A stretch of 64,000 nucleotides of DNA from positions 1 to 64,000 of the forward strand of contig NZ_JOGB01000016.1 in assembly GCF_000719335.1 (NCBI RefSeq), in the 5' to 3' direction. This DNA is from Streptomyces sp. NRRL S-87. Lineage in GTDB: Bacteria > Actinomycetota > Actinomycetes > Streptomycetales > Streptomycetaceae. Under the pieces are notes generated by a model. It was not told the DNA's origin and searched no databases. It saw only the letters and a program-made list of their open reading frames with translations. Within the stretch, counting starts at the first letter, position 1. Every line of letters starts with the position of its first letter. The position numbers and the translations under genes were made by a program. Below are positions 32,853 to 42,897 of this stretch, piece after piece.

Positions 32853-33938
32853 ATGACCGAGGTACTGCTCACCGTGGGCACGAGGAAGGGCCTGTTCGTC
32901 GGCCGACGGCGGGCCGGGACGTGGGAGTTCGACGGCCCCCACTTCCCCGCCGAGTCCGTGTACGCGGTGGCCGTGGACCGGCGCGGGCCCGTGCCGCGGC
33001 TGCTGGTGGGCGCGGTGAGCTCGCACTGGGGGCCCTCGGTGTTCCGCTCGGACGACCTGGGCGCCACCTGGACCGAACCGCCCCGGCCCGCGGTGGCGTT
33101 CCCGAAGGACACCGGAGCCTCGTTGGAGCGGGTCTGGCAGCTGCACCCGGCCGGGTCGGCCGCGCCGGAGGTCGTATACGCCGGCACGGAGCCGGCCGCG
33201 CTGTTCCGCTCGGAGGACCGCGGCGAAACGTTCGAGCTGGTCAGAGCCCTGTGGGAGCATCCGACGCGGGACAAGTGGGTGCCGGGCGGCGGCGGTGAGG
33301 GCCTGCACACGATCGTGACGGACCCGCGCGACGCGAACGCCCTGACGGTGGCGGTCTCCACGGCGGGCGTGTTCCGCTCCACGGACGGCGGGGCCCACTG
33401 GGACCCGTCCAACAAGGGGGTCTCGGCGGTGTTCCTGCCGGACCCGAACCCCGAGTTCGGGCAGTGCGTGCACAAGATCGCCCAGGACGCCGTGGACCTC
33501 GACAGGCTGTACCTGCAGAACCACTGGGGCGTCTTCCGCAGCGACGACGCCGGTGGCAGTTGGACCGCGATCGGGGCGGGGCTGCCCTCGGACTTCGGCT
33601 TCCCGGTCGCCGCCCACCCGCACCGCGCCGACACGGCGTACGTGTTCCCGCTCAACGCGGACTCCGACCGGGTGCCGGCGGGGCGCCGCTGCCGGGTCTT
33701 CCGTACCGGGGACGCCGGGGCGAGCTGGGAGCCGCTCACGGCGGGCCTGCCGGAGTCGGCGCACTACGGCACGGTGCTGCGGGACGCGCTGTGCACCGAC
33801 GACGCGGACCCGGCGGGCATCTACTTCGGGAACCGCAACGGGGAGGTGTACGCCTCCGCCGACGACGGGGACAGCTGGCACCCGTTGCTGTCCCACCTGC
33901 CGGACGTGCTGTGCGTGCGGGCGGCCGTCCTGACCTGA
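32853..33938 (+). CDS. BNR/sortilin-type beta-propeller protein
   Basis: A 361-residue protein built of repeated Asp-box (BNR) blades: VFRSDDLGATW, LFRSEDRGETF, VFRSTDGGAHW, VFRSDDAGGSW, VFRTGDAGASW and VYASADDGDSW. This gives a six- or seven-bladed propeller like those in sialidases and the VPS10/photosystem assembly families, but no catalytic sialidase residues are evident. No signal peptide is present. ATG 32853 follows GGAGGTG. It is divergent from the WS/DGAT gene; function unknown. Confidence 0.85.
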   Translation: MTEVLLTVGTRKGLFVGRRRAGTWEFDGPHFPAESVYAVAVDRRGPVPRLLVGAVSSHWGPSVFRSDDLGATWTEPPRPAVAFPKDTGASLERVWQLHPAGSAAPEVVYAGTEPAALFRSEDRGETFELVRALWEHPTRDKWVPGGGGEGLHTIVTDPRDANALTVAVSTAGVFRSTDGGAHWDPSNKGVSAVFLPDPNPEFGQCVHKIAQDAVDLDRLYLQNHWGVFRSDDAGGSWTAIGAGLPSDFGFPVAAHPHRADTAYVFPLNADSDRVPAGRRCRVFRTGDAGASWEPLTAGLPESAHYGTVLRDALCTDDADPAGIYFGNRNGEVYASADDGDSWHPLLSHLPDVLCVRAAVLT

Positions 33939-33960
33939 CCCGCGCCCCGCCGGCGGCCGG

Positions 33961-34647
33961 CTAGGGCAGTCGCCAGTCGACCGGCTCGGCCCCCTGGCGG
34001 GCGAGCAGGTCGTTCACGCGGCTGAAGGGGCGCGAGCCGAAGAAGCCGCGGTCGGCGGACATGGGCGACGGGTGCGCGGACTCGATGGCCGGGTAGTCCC
34101 CGAGGAACGGGCGGAGGTTGCGGGCGTCGCGCCCCCACAGCACCGACACGAGCGGCGTGCCCCGGGCCGCGAGGGCGCGGATCGCCTGCTCGGTGACCTC
34201 CTCCCAGCCCTTTCCGCGGTGCGCGCCGGGCTTGCGCGGGGCGGTGGTCAGCGCCCTGTTGAGCAGCAGCACGCCCTGCCGGGTCCAGGGGGTCAGGTCG
34301 CCGTTGGCGGGGCGGGGCAGACCGAGGTCCTGGCCGAGCTCGCGGAAGATGTTCTCCAGGCTCCCGGGCAGCTGCCGCACGTCGGGCGACACGGCGAAGC
34401 TGTGCCCGACGGCCATGCCCGGGGTGGGGTACGGGTCCTGGCCGACGATGAGGACGCGCACGTCGGCGAAGGGCTGCTGGAAGGCCCGCAGGATGTGCCG
34501 CCCGGCCGGCAGGTAGCTGCGGCCCGCGGCGATCTCCGTACGCAGGAAGTCGCCCATCGCCGCGATGCGCCCGGCCACCGGGGCGAGCGCCTGCGCCCAG
34601 CCGGGCTCGACCAGTTCGTTCAGGGGTTGAGCTGCCACGACGGTCAC
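33961..34647 (-). CDS. ung: uracil-DNA glycosylase, family 1
   Basis: A 228-residue family-1 UDG that removes uracil from DNA in base-excision repair. Motif A with the catalytic Asp is [23 protein letters not shown], the uracil-binding loop is [11 protein letters not shown], and the DNA-intercalation loop with catalytic His is [16 protein letters not shown]. Length is normal for the family. GTG 34647 gives the family-length protein; GTG 34638 is possible. Neither has a strong ribosome site. It converges with the propeller gene. Confidence 0.96.
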   Translation of the reverse strand: MTVVAAQPLNELVEPGWAQALAPVAGRIAAMGDFLRTEIAAGRSYLPAGRHILRAFQQPFADVRVLIVGQDPYPTPGMAVGHSFAVSPDVRQLPGSLENIFRELGQDLGLPRPANGDLTPWTRQGVLLLNRALTTAPRKPGAHRGKGWEEVTEQAIRALAARGTPLVSVLWGRDARNLRPFLGDYPAIESAHPSPMSADRGFFGSRPFSRVNDLLARQGAEPVDWRLP

Positions 34648-34869
34648 TCTACTGGCGCAATGACCTTGCTTCCGAACCCGCTCCGGCCGGCCCGACGGGT
34701 CTCGGCCACCGCAGGACCGGAACCCGCCGGGCGGACACGCACCGTGGAGTGGTGTGCGCCGAGCGTGAGTTGACGGTATCGAATCTTCATCGGATAAATG
34801 CGGACAGATGCCGCCCGACCGGGCCCTGCCCGAACAGCCGGTCCCGGAAAACCAGTAGCATGCGGCGCC

Positions 34870-35796
34870 ATGAGCTCCCCCACTGGGCCCGCTGGCCTGC
34901 CTGTACGAATGCCGCGTCCCCGCCAGACCGGGCGGCACCGCCGCCCCGAGCCGGCGGTGGCCCCCGAGGGTGCACCCGCACTGGTGCTCGCGGTGCCCGG
35001 CACCCCCTCGGTCGCCACGCGCCAGCTGGCGGAGGAGACCCTGAGCATCGCCCGCTCCGAGCTGCCGGGCCTCGACGCCCGGATCGGCTACCTGGACGGC
35101 GAGGACACCGAGGGCACCGAGTTCCCGACGCTGACGGCCCTGCTGACCGCCATCGCGGCCGAGCGCGCGGCCCGTGCCGAGTTCGCCCGCGCCGCCGGCC
35201 AGGAGGTGGCCCCGTCGGAGGGTCCGGCCGCCGTGGTCGTGCCGCTGCTGGCGGGCCCCGACGGCGCGCTGCTGCGCCGGATCAAGCAGGCGCTCATGGA
35301 CAGCTCCGCCGCCGTGGAGCTGGCCGACGTGCTCGGCCCGCACCCGCTGCTCGCCGAGGGCCTGCACGTGCGGCTGTCCGAGGCGGGCCTGGCCCGCGCG
35401 GACCGCGCGCGGCTGTTCACCGTCGCGACCGCCGCCGACGGCATCATCCTCGGCACGGTGGGCGGCGAGGAGGCCGTGCAGGCCGCCGGCATCACCGGCA
35501 TGCTGCTGGCCGCCCGCCTCGCGGTGCCCGTGATCGCCGCCGCGCTCGACCAGGAGGGATCGGTGGCCGCGGTCGCCGACCAGCTGCGCGGCTCCGGCTC
35601 GCTCAACCTGGCGCTTGCCCCGTACCTGATCGGGCCGGAGGCCGCCGAGGGGCTGCTGGACACGGCCTGCAAGGAGGCCGACTGCGCCACCGCCGAGCCG
35701 CTGGGCGCGTACCCGGCGCTGGGCAAGCTCGCCGTGGCCCAGTACGCGGCCGCGCTGGGCATCCCGCAGCCGGCGCAGGGCGCCCCGGTGCGCTGA
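34870..35796 (+). CDS. CbiX/SirB-like hypothetical protein
   Basis: A 308-residue soluble protein organised as two similar halves. Each starts with a strand-rich segment such as [20 protein letters not shown] and [13 protein letters not shown], with later [17 protein letters not shown], as in sirohydrochlorin chelatase-like folds. The metal-site histidines expected in the first half are not evident, so chelatase activity is doubtful. It stands alone and no tetrapyrrole gene is nearby. Function unknown. Confidence 0.65.
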   Translation: MSSPTGPAGLPVRMPRPRQTGRHRRPEPAVAPEGAPALVLAVPGTPSVATRQLAEETLSIARSELPGLDARIGYLDGEDTEGTEFPTLTALLTAIAAERAARAEFARAAGQEVAPSEGPAAVVVPLLAGPDGALLRRIKQALMDSSAAVELADVLGPHPLLAEGLHVRLSEAGLARADRARLFTVATAADGIILGTVGGEEAVQAAGITGMLLAARLAVPVIAAALDQEGSVAAVADQLRGSGSLNLALAPYLIGPEAAEGLLDTACKEADCATAEPLGAYPALGKLAVAQYAAALGIPQPAQGAPVR

Positions 35797-35816
35797 CCTT
35801 CCCGTTCGTCCGCAGC

Positions 35817-35853
35817 AGGGCCCGCCGCCCCCGGTCCGGGGACGGCGGGCCCT
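35817..35853. terminator. terminator hairpin downstream of the CbiX-like gene
   Basis: AGGGCCCGCCG (35817-35827) pairs perfectly with 35843-35853, and a smaller CCGG/CCGG stem lies inside. It starts 21 bp after the stop. From 35900 to 36061 the DNA is low-complexity CCGGCC/GGTCGG repeats with nothing else visible. Confidence 0.8.
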
Positions 35854-36061
35854 CGCGCGTCCGGGTCGCCGCGCCCCCCGTACGCCGCGCCCCGGAACGG
35901 CGCCCCGAACCCGATCCGCCCACGCCGGGACGGTCAGCCGGCAGCCGGTCGACCTGTCCGCCGGCCGACCCGGCCGCCGGCCAACCCGTCCGCCGGTCGG
36001 CCAGTCGTCAGCCCACCCGGCGCCCGGTGGCGTCGCCGGCGCCGGCAGGGGGCGCCCGGCC

Positions 36062-37093
36062 TCAGCCGAAGACCACGCAGGTGGCCGCCGGGACCGCGAT
36101 GCGGCCGGCCTCCACGGGCACGCCGGTGTCCTCGTCCAGGTCGAACCAAGTGACGTCCCCCGAGCGCTCGTTGGCCGCGTACAGGCGACGGCCCGTCGGA
36201 TCCAGGGCCAGGTCGCGGGGCCAGACGCCGCCGCAGTCGACGCTCGCGGTGAGCACCGCCGCCGCGCCTCCGTCGGCCAGTGCGAGGACGCCGATCGTGT
36301 CGTGGCCGCGGACGGCCGTCCAGACGAACCGCCCGTCGGGCGAGGCGACCACCGCGGAGGGGTAGCCGCGTACGTACTCCGACGCCTCCTCGGGGGCCAC
36401 CGGCACCTCGTCGAGGAGGGTCAGCGTGCCGGCGGCCGCGTCCCAGCGGCACACGCTGAGGGTGGGCGCGAGCTCGTTGACCACGTACGCGTACCGGCCC
36501 TCAGGATGGAAGGCCAGGTGGCGGGGCCCGCTGCCGGGCCGCAACCGGGCCTCCGCGTGCAGCCGCGGTGCGCCCGTCCCCGGGTCGAGCGCGCACACGC
36601 GCACCGAGTCGGTGCCGAGGTCCACGCTGAGCAGCCACCGGCCGTCGGGGGCGGGGACGACCTGGTGGGCGTGCGGGGCGCGTTGCCGCTCCGGGTCGGG
36701 GCCCGAGCCCTCGTGCGCGAGGACGCTCGCCGGCCCGGTGGGCCGGCCGTCGGCCGCCCGGCGCAGCGTGCTGACGCCGCCCGACGTGTAGTGGGCCGTG
36801 GCCAGCCACTCCCCCGTCACGCACAGGTGCGTGGGGCCCGAGCCGCCCACCGGGCACGGATCGCCGAGCGGGCTCGGCCCGTCGGGGCCGAGCCCGAAGG
36901 CGGCTACGGCACCCGCCCCGGTCTCGCTCACCGCGTACAGCACCGCGCCGTCGGGGTCGAGCGCGAGGAAGGACGGGTCGGGGACGGGGGCCGTGGTCGC
37001 CAGCGGGGTGAGCTTTCCGGTCGCGGGGTCGACGGCCGCGGTGGTGATGCCGCGGCCGCCGGCCGAGGTGAACGATCCGATGTATGCGCGCAC
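36062..37093 (-). CDS. lactonase-family beta-propeller (6-phosphogluconolactonase type)
   Basis: A 343-residue protein of the YbhE/Pgl lactonase propeller family. It opens [16 protein letters not shown], with blades marked by [68 protein letters not shown] and [18 protein letters not shown]. Members hydrolyse 6-phosphogluconolactone or act as related lactonases. No signal peptide. The GTG start has only a weak ribosome site. It follows the nitric oxide synthase gene on the same strand with a 35-bp gap and may share its transcript. Confidence 0.87.
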   Translation of the reverse strand: MRAYIGSFTSAGGRGITTAAVDPATGKLTPLATTAPVPDPSFLALDPDGAVLYAVSETGAGAVAAFGLGPDGPSPLGDPCPVGGSGPTHLCVTGEWLATAHYTSGGVSTLRRAADGRPTGPASVLAHEGSGPDPERQRAPHAHQVVPAPDGRWLLSVDLGTDSVRVCALDPGTGAPRLHAEARLRPGSGPRHLAFHPEGRYAYVVNELAPTLSVCRWDAAAGTLTLLDEVPVAPEEASEYVRGYPSAVVASPDGRFVWTAVRGHDTIGVLALADGGAAAVLTASVDCGGVWPRDLALDPTGRRLYAANERSGDVTWFDLDEDTGVPVEAGRIAVPAATCVVFG

Positions 37094-37128
37094 CCGCCGA
37101 CCGTAGCAGGTCTAGACCAAGAGGGGCG

Positions 37129-38391
37129 CTACAGCAGTCCGTGGCCGTGGCCCTGGACCGGGCAGCGGGCCAGGAGCAGGTCGTCGGCCCGCGCGGCGAC
37201 GTCGGCCCGCGCGAGGACGTCGTCCTCCACGGCACCGTCGTGCACCACGTCGTCCTGGACCAGCCCGATGCCCTGGGCGCGGTCGCGGGCCGCCGGGTCG
37301 TGCACGTACGCGGGGGTGCGCTCCGTGTCGTCGTACGTGCGGTGGAAGACCGGCGTGGCCGAGCCGGACAGCGGCGGCACGATCCACGACCAGTCGGCAC
37401 CCACCTCGCGGCCGTGCCGCTCCTCGCGGTCGATGTGCGCGAGGAACCGCTGGGACTCGGTGTGGTGGTCGGTGATGGTGGCCCCGACCTGGTCGAAGGA
37501 GTGCAGCACGGCCCGGTTGAGCTCCACGAGCGCGCGGTCCTTCCACAGCGACCGGTCGCTGGAGGTGTCGAGCCCGAGCCTGCGGGCCACGGCCGGCAGC
37601 AGGTTGTACCGGTCGGTGTCGCCGAGGTTGCGGGCGCCGATCTCGGTACCCATGTACCAGCCGTTGAAGGGCGCCGCCGGGTAGCGGACGCCGCCGATCT
37701 CCAGCGTCATGTTGGAGATGGCGGGAACGGCGTGCCAGCGCAGCCCCCAGTCGGCCCAGCTCTCGTCCTCCGGGTGCTCGATGGGCACTTCGAGGACCGC
37801 GTCCGCGGGGAGTTCGAACCAGCGGGGCTTGTCGTCGCAGCCCTGCACCACCAGCGGCAGGACGTCGAAGGGGGTGCCGGGGCCGCCCGGCCAGCCGAGC
37901 CGGCCCACGGCCTCCGTGAAGGCCGCGTTGCGCGGGTCCCCCTGGGGCATCCCGCCCTCGGAGCCGTAGCCGGCGTACCGGATGAGCTGCTCGTTCCAGA
38001 TGACCGGGCCGGGCCGGTCGGGCGTGTCCGGGGCGAAGACGGTGATGGTGGGCCGGATGCGGCCGCCGTTGCCGGCCTCGCGCAGGTGCTCGACGCACTC
38101 GGCGGCTATGTCGTCCGCGCCGGTGAGGTCCCGGCGGTCACGCACGCGCAGCGAGTTCCAGTAGAGGCGCCCTATGCAGCGGTTGGCGTTGCGCCAGGCG
38201 ACGCGGGCGCCGTGCTCCAGCTCCCGCGCCGTGTGCCGGTAGGTGCCGGTGGTCTCGATCTCGTCGCGGACGACGGCGAGACGCTTGAAGGGGCTCCCCT
38301 CCTCCGGGTTCTCCCGGTGGTGGAGCCGGATGAACTCCTCGGCCGCTGCCCACATCTGAGCGACCGTCGAGTGCAGCTGCACTGTTTCCAT
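37129..38391 (-). CDS. nos: bacterial nitric oxide synthase oxygenase
   Basis: A 420-residue NOS oxygenase domain protein. The haem ligand is Cys72 in AWRNANRCIGRLYW. The arginine/haem pocket appears as PFNGWYMGTEIGARNLGD with the catalytic Glu, followed by RYNLLP and the pterin/dimer region HHTESQRF and WSWIVPPLSGSATPVFHRTYDD. It oxidises arginine to citrulline and NO using electrons from general reductases, since it has no reductase domain. About 50 residues beyond the usual bacterial C-terminus form an acidic, Asp/Ala/Val-rich tail. No nitrating P450 or peptide synthetase gene is nearby. ATG has a G-run upstream. Confidence 0.94.
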   Translation of the reverse strand: METVQLHSTVAQMWAAAEEFIRLHHRENPEEGSPFKRLAVVRDEIETTGTYRHTARELEHGARVAWRNANRCIGRLYWNSLRVRDRRDLTGADDIAAECVEHLREAGNGGRIRPTITVFAPDTPDRPGPVIWNEQLIRYAGYGSEGGMPQGDPRNAAFTEAVGRLGWPGGPGTPFDVLPLVVQGCDDKPRWFELPADAVLEVPIEHPEDESWADWGLRWHAVPAISNMTLEIGGVRYPAAPFNGWYMGTEIGARNLGDTDRYNLLPAVARRLGLDTSSDRSLWKDRALVELNRAVLHSFDQVGATITDHHTESQRFLAHIDREERHGREVGADWSWIVPPLSGSATPVFHRTYDDTERTPAYVHDPAARDRAQGIGLVQDDVVHDGAVEDDVLARADVAARADDLLLARCPVQGHGHGLL

Positions 38392-38425
38392 TCCGGGCGG
38401 TTACCCCCTGTCCGGCCAGATCCAC

Positions 38426-38455
38426 CCTGTACGTGCCGGATGAATGTGCTGTGAA
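38426..38455 (-). promoter_or_regulatory. candidate promoter of nos
   Basis: On the minus strand, TTCACA (38450-38455) and TACAGG (38426-38431) are 18 bp apart and about 35 bp before the start codon. GTGCT and AGCAC form a 5-bp dyad with a 7-nt spacer across the -35 (38446-38462). Confidence 0.4.
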
Positions 38456-38695
38456 CAAGCACCCGTTGTACATGCCGCAGGTCAAGGCCGGGCCGTGGGT
38501 CACGCGGATTCACGCGCACAGGTGGTGTCCACGCCCACGGGCCTCCTCGGAGCCCTGCGGCGCGTACCCTGGCGGGTTCCCCACCGGACGCCGGGCTGAC
38601 GCGAGCGCGGACGGCCGGCTCCGGTACGGACGCCATGGCGAGCTCCGTGGCGGCAGGCCGGGACGCGCGGCCCGGCGAGGCCCGAGAATAGCGGG

Positions 38696-40738
38696 GTGAC
38701 GGATACCGCTGATGACGCTGACGCCTGGCTGTGGCTGGAAGAGGTACGGGGCGAGGCCGCCCTGGAATGGGTACGGGACCGCAACTCGGAGACGGTCGCG
38801 GCCCTGACCGGCGATCCTGTGTTCGGGGCGCTGCGGGAGGAGGTGCGGGACGTCCTCGACGACACCGGCCGGATTCCGTACGTCACCCGGCGCGGCGGCC
38901 ACCTGTACAACTTCTGGCAGGACGCCGACCACCTCCGCGGGGTGTGGCGGCGCACCGGCCTGGACGAGTACCGCAAGGACGAACCCGAGTGGGAGGTGCT
39001 CCTCGACGTCGACGCGCTGGCCGCGGCGGAGGGCGAGAAGTGGGTGTGGGCCGGCGCCCGGGTGCTGTACCCGGAGTACCGGCAGGCGCTCGTGCTGCTC
39101 TCCCGGGACGGGGCGGACGCCTGCGTGGTGCGCGAGTTCGACCTGGCGACGAAGCGGTTCGTGGCGGGCGGCTTCGAGGTGCCCGAGGCCAAGACCCGGA
39201 TCGACTGGATCGACGCGGACACGGTGTACGTCGGCACCGACCTGGGCCCCGGGACGCTGACCGAGTCCGGCTACCCGCGCCAGGTGCGCCGCTGGCGGCG
39301 CGGCACCCCGCTCGCGGCGGCGGAGCTCGTCCACGAGGTGGCGCCCGCGGACCTGTCGGTGACCGGCTGGCGGGACGACACGCCCGGCTTCGAGCGGGAC
39401 TTCGTGGTGCGCTCCGTCGACTTCTGGCGCAGTGAGCTGTTCCTTCTCACCGCGGACGGGCCGCGCCTGATCGAGGTGCCCGAGGACGCGGCGGCCTACG
39501 CGCACCGCGAGTGGCTCGTCGTGGTGCCGAAGTCGCCCTGGCTGGGCCACCCGGCGGGCAGCCTGCTCGTCTTCGGTTTCGAGGACTTCCTGGCCGGCGG
39601 GCGGGCGGCGGAGGTGCTGTTCACGCCCGACGCGAGCACGGCGCTGGCCGGGCACAGCTGGACCCGCAACCACGTGATCGTGCGGTCCCTGGCCGACGTC
39701 TCCAGCCGGCTGGAGGTCCTCACCCCGGGCCCGGACGGCTGGTCCCGCCGGCCGATGGCACAGCTGCCGCCGCTGGTCACCGCCTCCGTCACGGACACCG
39801 ACCCGTACGAGGGCGACGAGTACTTCCTGACCGTGACGGGCTTCCTGCAGCCGGCGACGCTGGTGCGGGGCGAGCTCGGACCGGACGGCACGGCGGTCGT
39901 CGAGGAGCTGAAGCGGGCGCCCGAGCTCTTCGACGCCTCCGGGCTGTCCGTACGGCAGCACTTCGCGGTCTCGGCCGACGGCACGCGGGTGCCGTACTTC
40001 GTGGTCGGGCCCGAGGGCAGCGGCCCCGCGCCCACCCTGCTGTACGGATACGGCGGCTTCGAGGTCTCGCAGCTGCCGTACTACAGCGCGGTGACCGGGC
40101 GGGCGTGGCTGGCCCGCGGCGGCACGTACGTGGTGGCCAACATCCGGGGCGGTCGCGAGTACGGCCCGGCCTGGCACCGGGCGGCGCTCGGCGCGAACCG
40201 GCCGCGGGCCTTCGAGGACTTCGCGGCCGTGGCCCGGGACCTGGTGGAGCGGGGCGTCACGACGGCGGACCGCCTCGGCATCGAGGGCGGCAGCAACGGC
40301 GGGCTGCTGATGGGCGCGATGCTGGTGCGGCACCCGGAGCTGTTCGGGGCCGTGGTGGCCTCCGTGCCGCTGCTGGACATGCTGCGCTTCCACAGGCTGC
40401 TGGCCGGGGCCTCGTGGACGGCCGAGTACGGGGACCCCGACGATCCGGCGGACCGGCCGCACCTGGCGGAGCTGTCGCCCTACCACAACGCGGTGGCGGA
40501 GGCGGCGTACCCGCCGCTGCTGCTGCTCACCTCGACGCGGGACGACCGGGTGCACCCGGGGCACGCGCGGAAGATGGCCGCCCGCCTGCGCGAGCTGGGC
40601 CACCGGGTGCTGTTCCACGAGCACCTGGGCGGTGGGCACGGCGGGGCGACCGACCACGAGCAGACGGCGTGGAACGAGGCCCTGACCCACACCTTCCTGT
40701 GGCGCCACCTCACCGGGGCGGAGGGCTCGCCGGGGTGA
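38696..40738 (+). CDS. S9-family prolyl oligopeptidase-like serine peptidase
   Basis: A 680-residue enzyme with an N-terminal propeller (about 70-420) and a C-terminal alpha/beta-hydrolase domain. Catalytic residues are Ser533 (GGSNGG), Asp616 (DDRVHPGHA) and His648 (GGGHGG). It would cleave short proline-containing peptides in the cytoplasm; no signal peptide is present. The GTG start has no ribosome site, but GAGAAT ends 6 nt upstream, which suggests a leaderless transcript. It is divergent from nos across 304 bp that otherwise show no gene. Confidence 0.92.
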   Translation: MTDTADDADAWLWLEEVRGEAALEWVRDRNSETVAALTGDPVFGALREEVRDVLDDTGRIPYVTRRGGHLYNFWQDADHLRGVWRRTGLDEYRKDEPEWEVLLDVDALAAAEGEKWVWAGARVLYPEYRQALVLLSRDGADACVVREFDLATKRFVAGGFEVPEAKTRIDWIDADTVYVGTDLGPGTLTESGYPRQVRRWRRGTPLAAAELVHEVAPADLSVTGWRDDTPGFERDFVVRSVDFWRSELFLLTADGPRLIEVPEDAAAYAHREWLVVVPKSPWLGHPAGSLLVFGFEDFLAGGRAAEVLFTPDASTALAGHSWTRNHVIVRSLADVSSRLEVLTPGPDGWSRRPMAQLPPLVTASVTDTDPYEGDEYFLTVTGFLQPATLVRGELGPDGTAVVEELKRAPELFDASGLSVRQHFAVSADGTRVPYFVVGPEGSGPAPTLLYGYGGFEVSQLPYYSAVTGRAWLARGGTYVVANIRGGREYGPAWHRAALGANRPRAFEDFAAVARDLVERGVTTADRLGIEGGSNGGLLMGAMLVRHPELFGAVVASVPLLDMLRFHRLLAGASWTAEYGDPDDPADRPHLAELSPYHNAVAEAAYPPLLLLTSTRDDRVHPGHARKMAARLRELGHRVLFHEHLGGGHGGATDHEQTAWNEALTHTFLWRHLTGAEGSPG

Positions 40739-40760
40739 GGGTCCGCGTCCCGTTACGGCA

Positions 40761-40793
40761 CCGGGCCGCCGTACGTCGTGCACGGCGGCCCGG
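40761..40793. terminator. terminator between convergent S9 and FUSC genes
   Basis: CCGGGCCGCCGT (40761-40772) pairs perfectly with 40782-40793 around a 9-nt loop, 22 bp past the peptidase stop and 20 bp from the FUSC stop. Confidence 0.82.
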
Positions 40794-40813
40794 GTCGGGT
40801 GCGGATCGGCGCG

Positions 40814-42478
40814 TCAGCGCGGGGTCAGCAGCCGGGTGGGAGTGACCCGTAGCGGGGCGTCGAGCTCGGTGAGCAGGCGCTCCAGGCCGTGCAGGTGGGC
40901 GAGGGCGGGGACGCCGGGCGGGGTGGTGGGGGCGGCTGCGGCCCGCGGGGTCGGGACGGCTGCCGGAACGACTTCCGGGCCCGCGTCTGCGGCGGTGCGG
41001 GCGGCCGGGACGGCTGCCGGCACGGCGTCGGGGGCGGTGCGGGCGGCCGGGACGGTCGCGGTCGCCGGGGCCTTCGGCGCGGCGGTGGCCCGGGCGGCGC
41101 GGCCGCGGGCCTCGTGGGCGGCGTTCTCCCGGGCGGTCAGGGCCTCGACCGCGCCCTCGACCCGCCAGCACGCGGCGGCCAGCCGCTCGTCGTGCCCGGC
41201 CTCGGGGTCGGCGGCCACCGCCGCCAGCCCGCGCACCTCCCGGGCGCACTCGTCGAGCAGGGCGATGACCTGCCGGGCCCGGGCCTTGCGGCCCCGGAAC
41301 GGGCTCAGCGGGTGGACCAGCGGCGCCAGGGCCATCCGCACCCGGCCCAGCAGCAGTTCCAGCTCCGCGGCGTGCGGGGCGGGGTCGGCGGTCGCGTCGC
41401 CGGCGAGCCGGGCGATCGCCTCGGCGGTGGCGGCGTGCACGCTGCGCAGGGCGCGTTCGATCCAGAGCTGGTTGGTGGTGTGGGTGGTGACGGGGAGGAG
41501 CAGCACCACGGCGAGGCAGGCGGCGCCCGCGCCGACGGCGGTCTGCTCCAGGCGCAGCACCAGCAGGCCCGGGTGGAGGACGCCGAGCAGGCCGTAGAGC
41601 AGTCCTGCCATCACCGTCACCGCGAGCATCATCCACGAGTACGAGACGGGTGCGGTGTAGAAGATCCCGAAGACGCACAGGGCGACCAGGACGGCGGTCG
41701 GGGCGGGGGCGCCGTGCAGCGGGATGGCCACGAGCAGGCCGATCGCGATGCCGATCACGGTGCCGAGCACCCGGCGGAAGCCGCGTACCAGGGTCTCGCC
41801 GCGCGAGGTGGTGTTGACGAAGACCCACCAGGCGGTGCCGACGGCCCAGTACCAGCGGTCCTGGGAGAGCACCTGTCCCACGCCGAGGGCGAGCGCGCAG
41901 GCGACGGTGGCCTGCACCGCCTGCCGGGTGGTGGGGCGGGCCAGGCCCCGGCCGGGCAGCGGGGCCGGGACCGGGGCGGGCGGGGTGCGGCGTTCGAGGG
42001 GCCACAGCGCGAAGCGGACCAGGGCGGCCGAGGCGAGGGCGAGGCCGACGGCCGCATAGAGCTCGGGCAGCTGGCCGGGGAGGGCGTGCAGGAACTGGGT
42101 GACGAAGAAGTTCATGAACGCGAAGATCCCGAGCGCGTGTCCGCGCGGGCCCCAGCGGCGGGCGTACACCCCGCCGAAGACGACGGCGACGAAGGCCGCG
42201 TCGCGGGCGAGCGGCACCCCGTGCAGCGCGGTGGCCAGGGCCAGCACGGGGAATCCGGCGACCGGGAGCAGTGCCGTGGTGCGCGCCTGGGCGCGGACGG
42301 AGGCGTCGGCGACGGTGAAGAGGGCGAGCAGGGCCGCCAGGCCTCCGGTGATGGAGGCGGTGAGGGAGAGGCCGGCCAGTTCGGCGACGGCCACGGCGAG
42401 GCCGACGCCGAGCACCGCGCGGGCCGCGGTGCGCAGTCTCAGGTGTCCCGGATCGGGTGCCACGAACATCCTCTTCAC
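40814..42478 (-). CDS. FUSC-family membrane transporter
   Basis: A 554-residue aromatic-acid exporter-like (FUSC/YccS) protein. Two similar halves each carry about five transmembrane helices, and the second contains QDRWYWAVGTAWWVFVNTTSRGETLVRGFRRVLGTVIG, the FUSC signature region. After about residue 370 come a cytoplasmic helical domain and a long Ala/Pro/Val-rich tail with internally repeated PAARTA[P/A]DA words. GTG 42478 is used (GAGGGGG at loose spacing; family proteins begin near MFVAPDPG). Substrate unknown. Confidence 0.85.
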   Translation of the reverse strand: MKRMFVAPDPGHLRLRTAARAVLGVGLAVAVAELAGLSLTASITGGLAALLALFTVADASVRAQARTTALLPVAGFPVLALATALHGVPLARDAAFVAVVFGGVYARRWGPRGHALGIFAFMNFFVTQFLHALPGQLPELYAAVGLALASAALVRFALWPLERRTPPAPVPAPLPGRGLARPTTRQAVQATVACALALGVGQVLSQDRWYWAVGTAWWVFVNTTSRGETLVRGFRRVLGTVIGIAIGLLVAIPLHGAPAPTAVLVALCVFGIFYTAPVSYSWMMLAVTVMAGLLYGLLGVLHPGLLVLRLEQTAVGAGAACLAVVLLLPVTTHTTNQLWIERALRSVHAATAEAIARLAGDATADPAPHAAELELLLGRVRMALAPLVHPLSPFRGRKARARQVIALLDECAREVRGLAAVAADPEAGHDERLAAACWRVEGAVEALTARENAAHEARGRAARATAAPKAPATATVPAARTAPDAVPAAVPAARTAADAGPEVVPAAVPTPRAAAAPTTPPGVPALAHLHGLERLLTELDAPLRVTPTRLLTPR

Positions 42479-42822
42479 GGCGGTCGGCCGCCCCCTCGTC
42501 GTGCTGGTCGCCGCGCGGCCGGCCGCCCGGGGGTGGTGGGGGCGCGGAGGCACGACGAAAGCGCCGCGGTCCGGAGGCGCCGTTGCCGTCCGGCGCTGCG
42601 GCGCCGCCTGATGCATGGATAGGCCAAGGATAAACACCTAAAGGGGTGGTGGCTCAACTCGACCGGGCCGACCGGTACCAATGGCCCACCGGGATGGCGC
42701 CCAACTGAGCCATGCAGGAGCCAACGGCCGCCCCGGCGTACGTACCGGCCCTTTTGCACGGTATCCGCAGCCCCGTTCCGAACGCCCCCCGCCCGCGCTC
42801 CCCCGCGCCCGGCGCGTCCCCG

Positions 42823-42838
42823 TACTCCCGCGGGAGTA
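42823..42838. promoter_or_regulatory. 16-bp perfect palindrome before the two-component genes
   Basis: TACTCCCGCGGGAGTA lies 60 bp upstream of the histidine kinase start. A 13/16 match occurs at 44821-44836 immediately upstream of the next transcription unit. The pairing suggests the binding site of the neighbouring response regulator. Confidence 0.65.
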
Positions 42839-42897
42839 GGGGTGATCACGTCGCTCGGGTGACGACCGGACCCGCGGGCCCGGTCTAGCGTGGCCGC

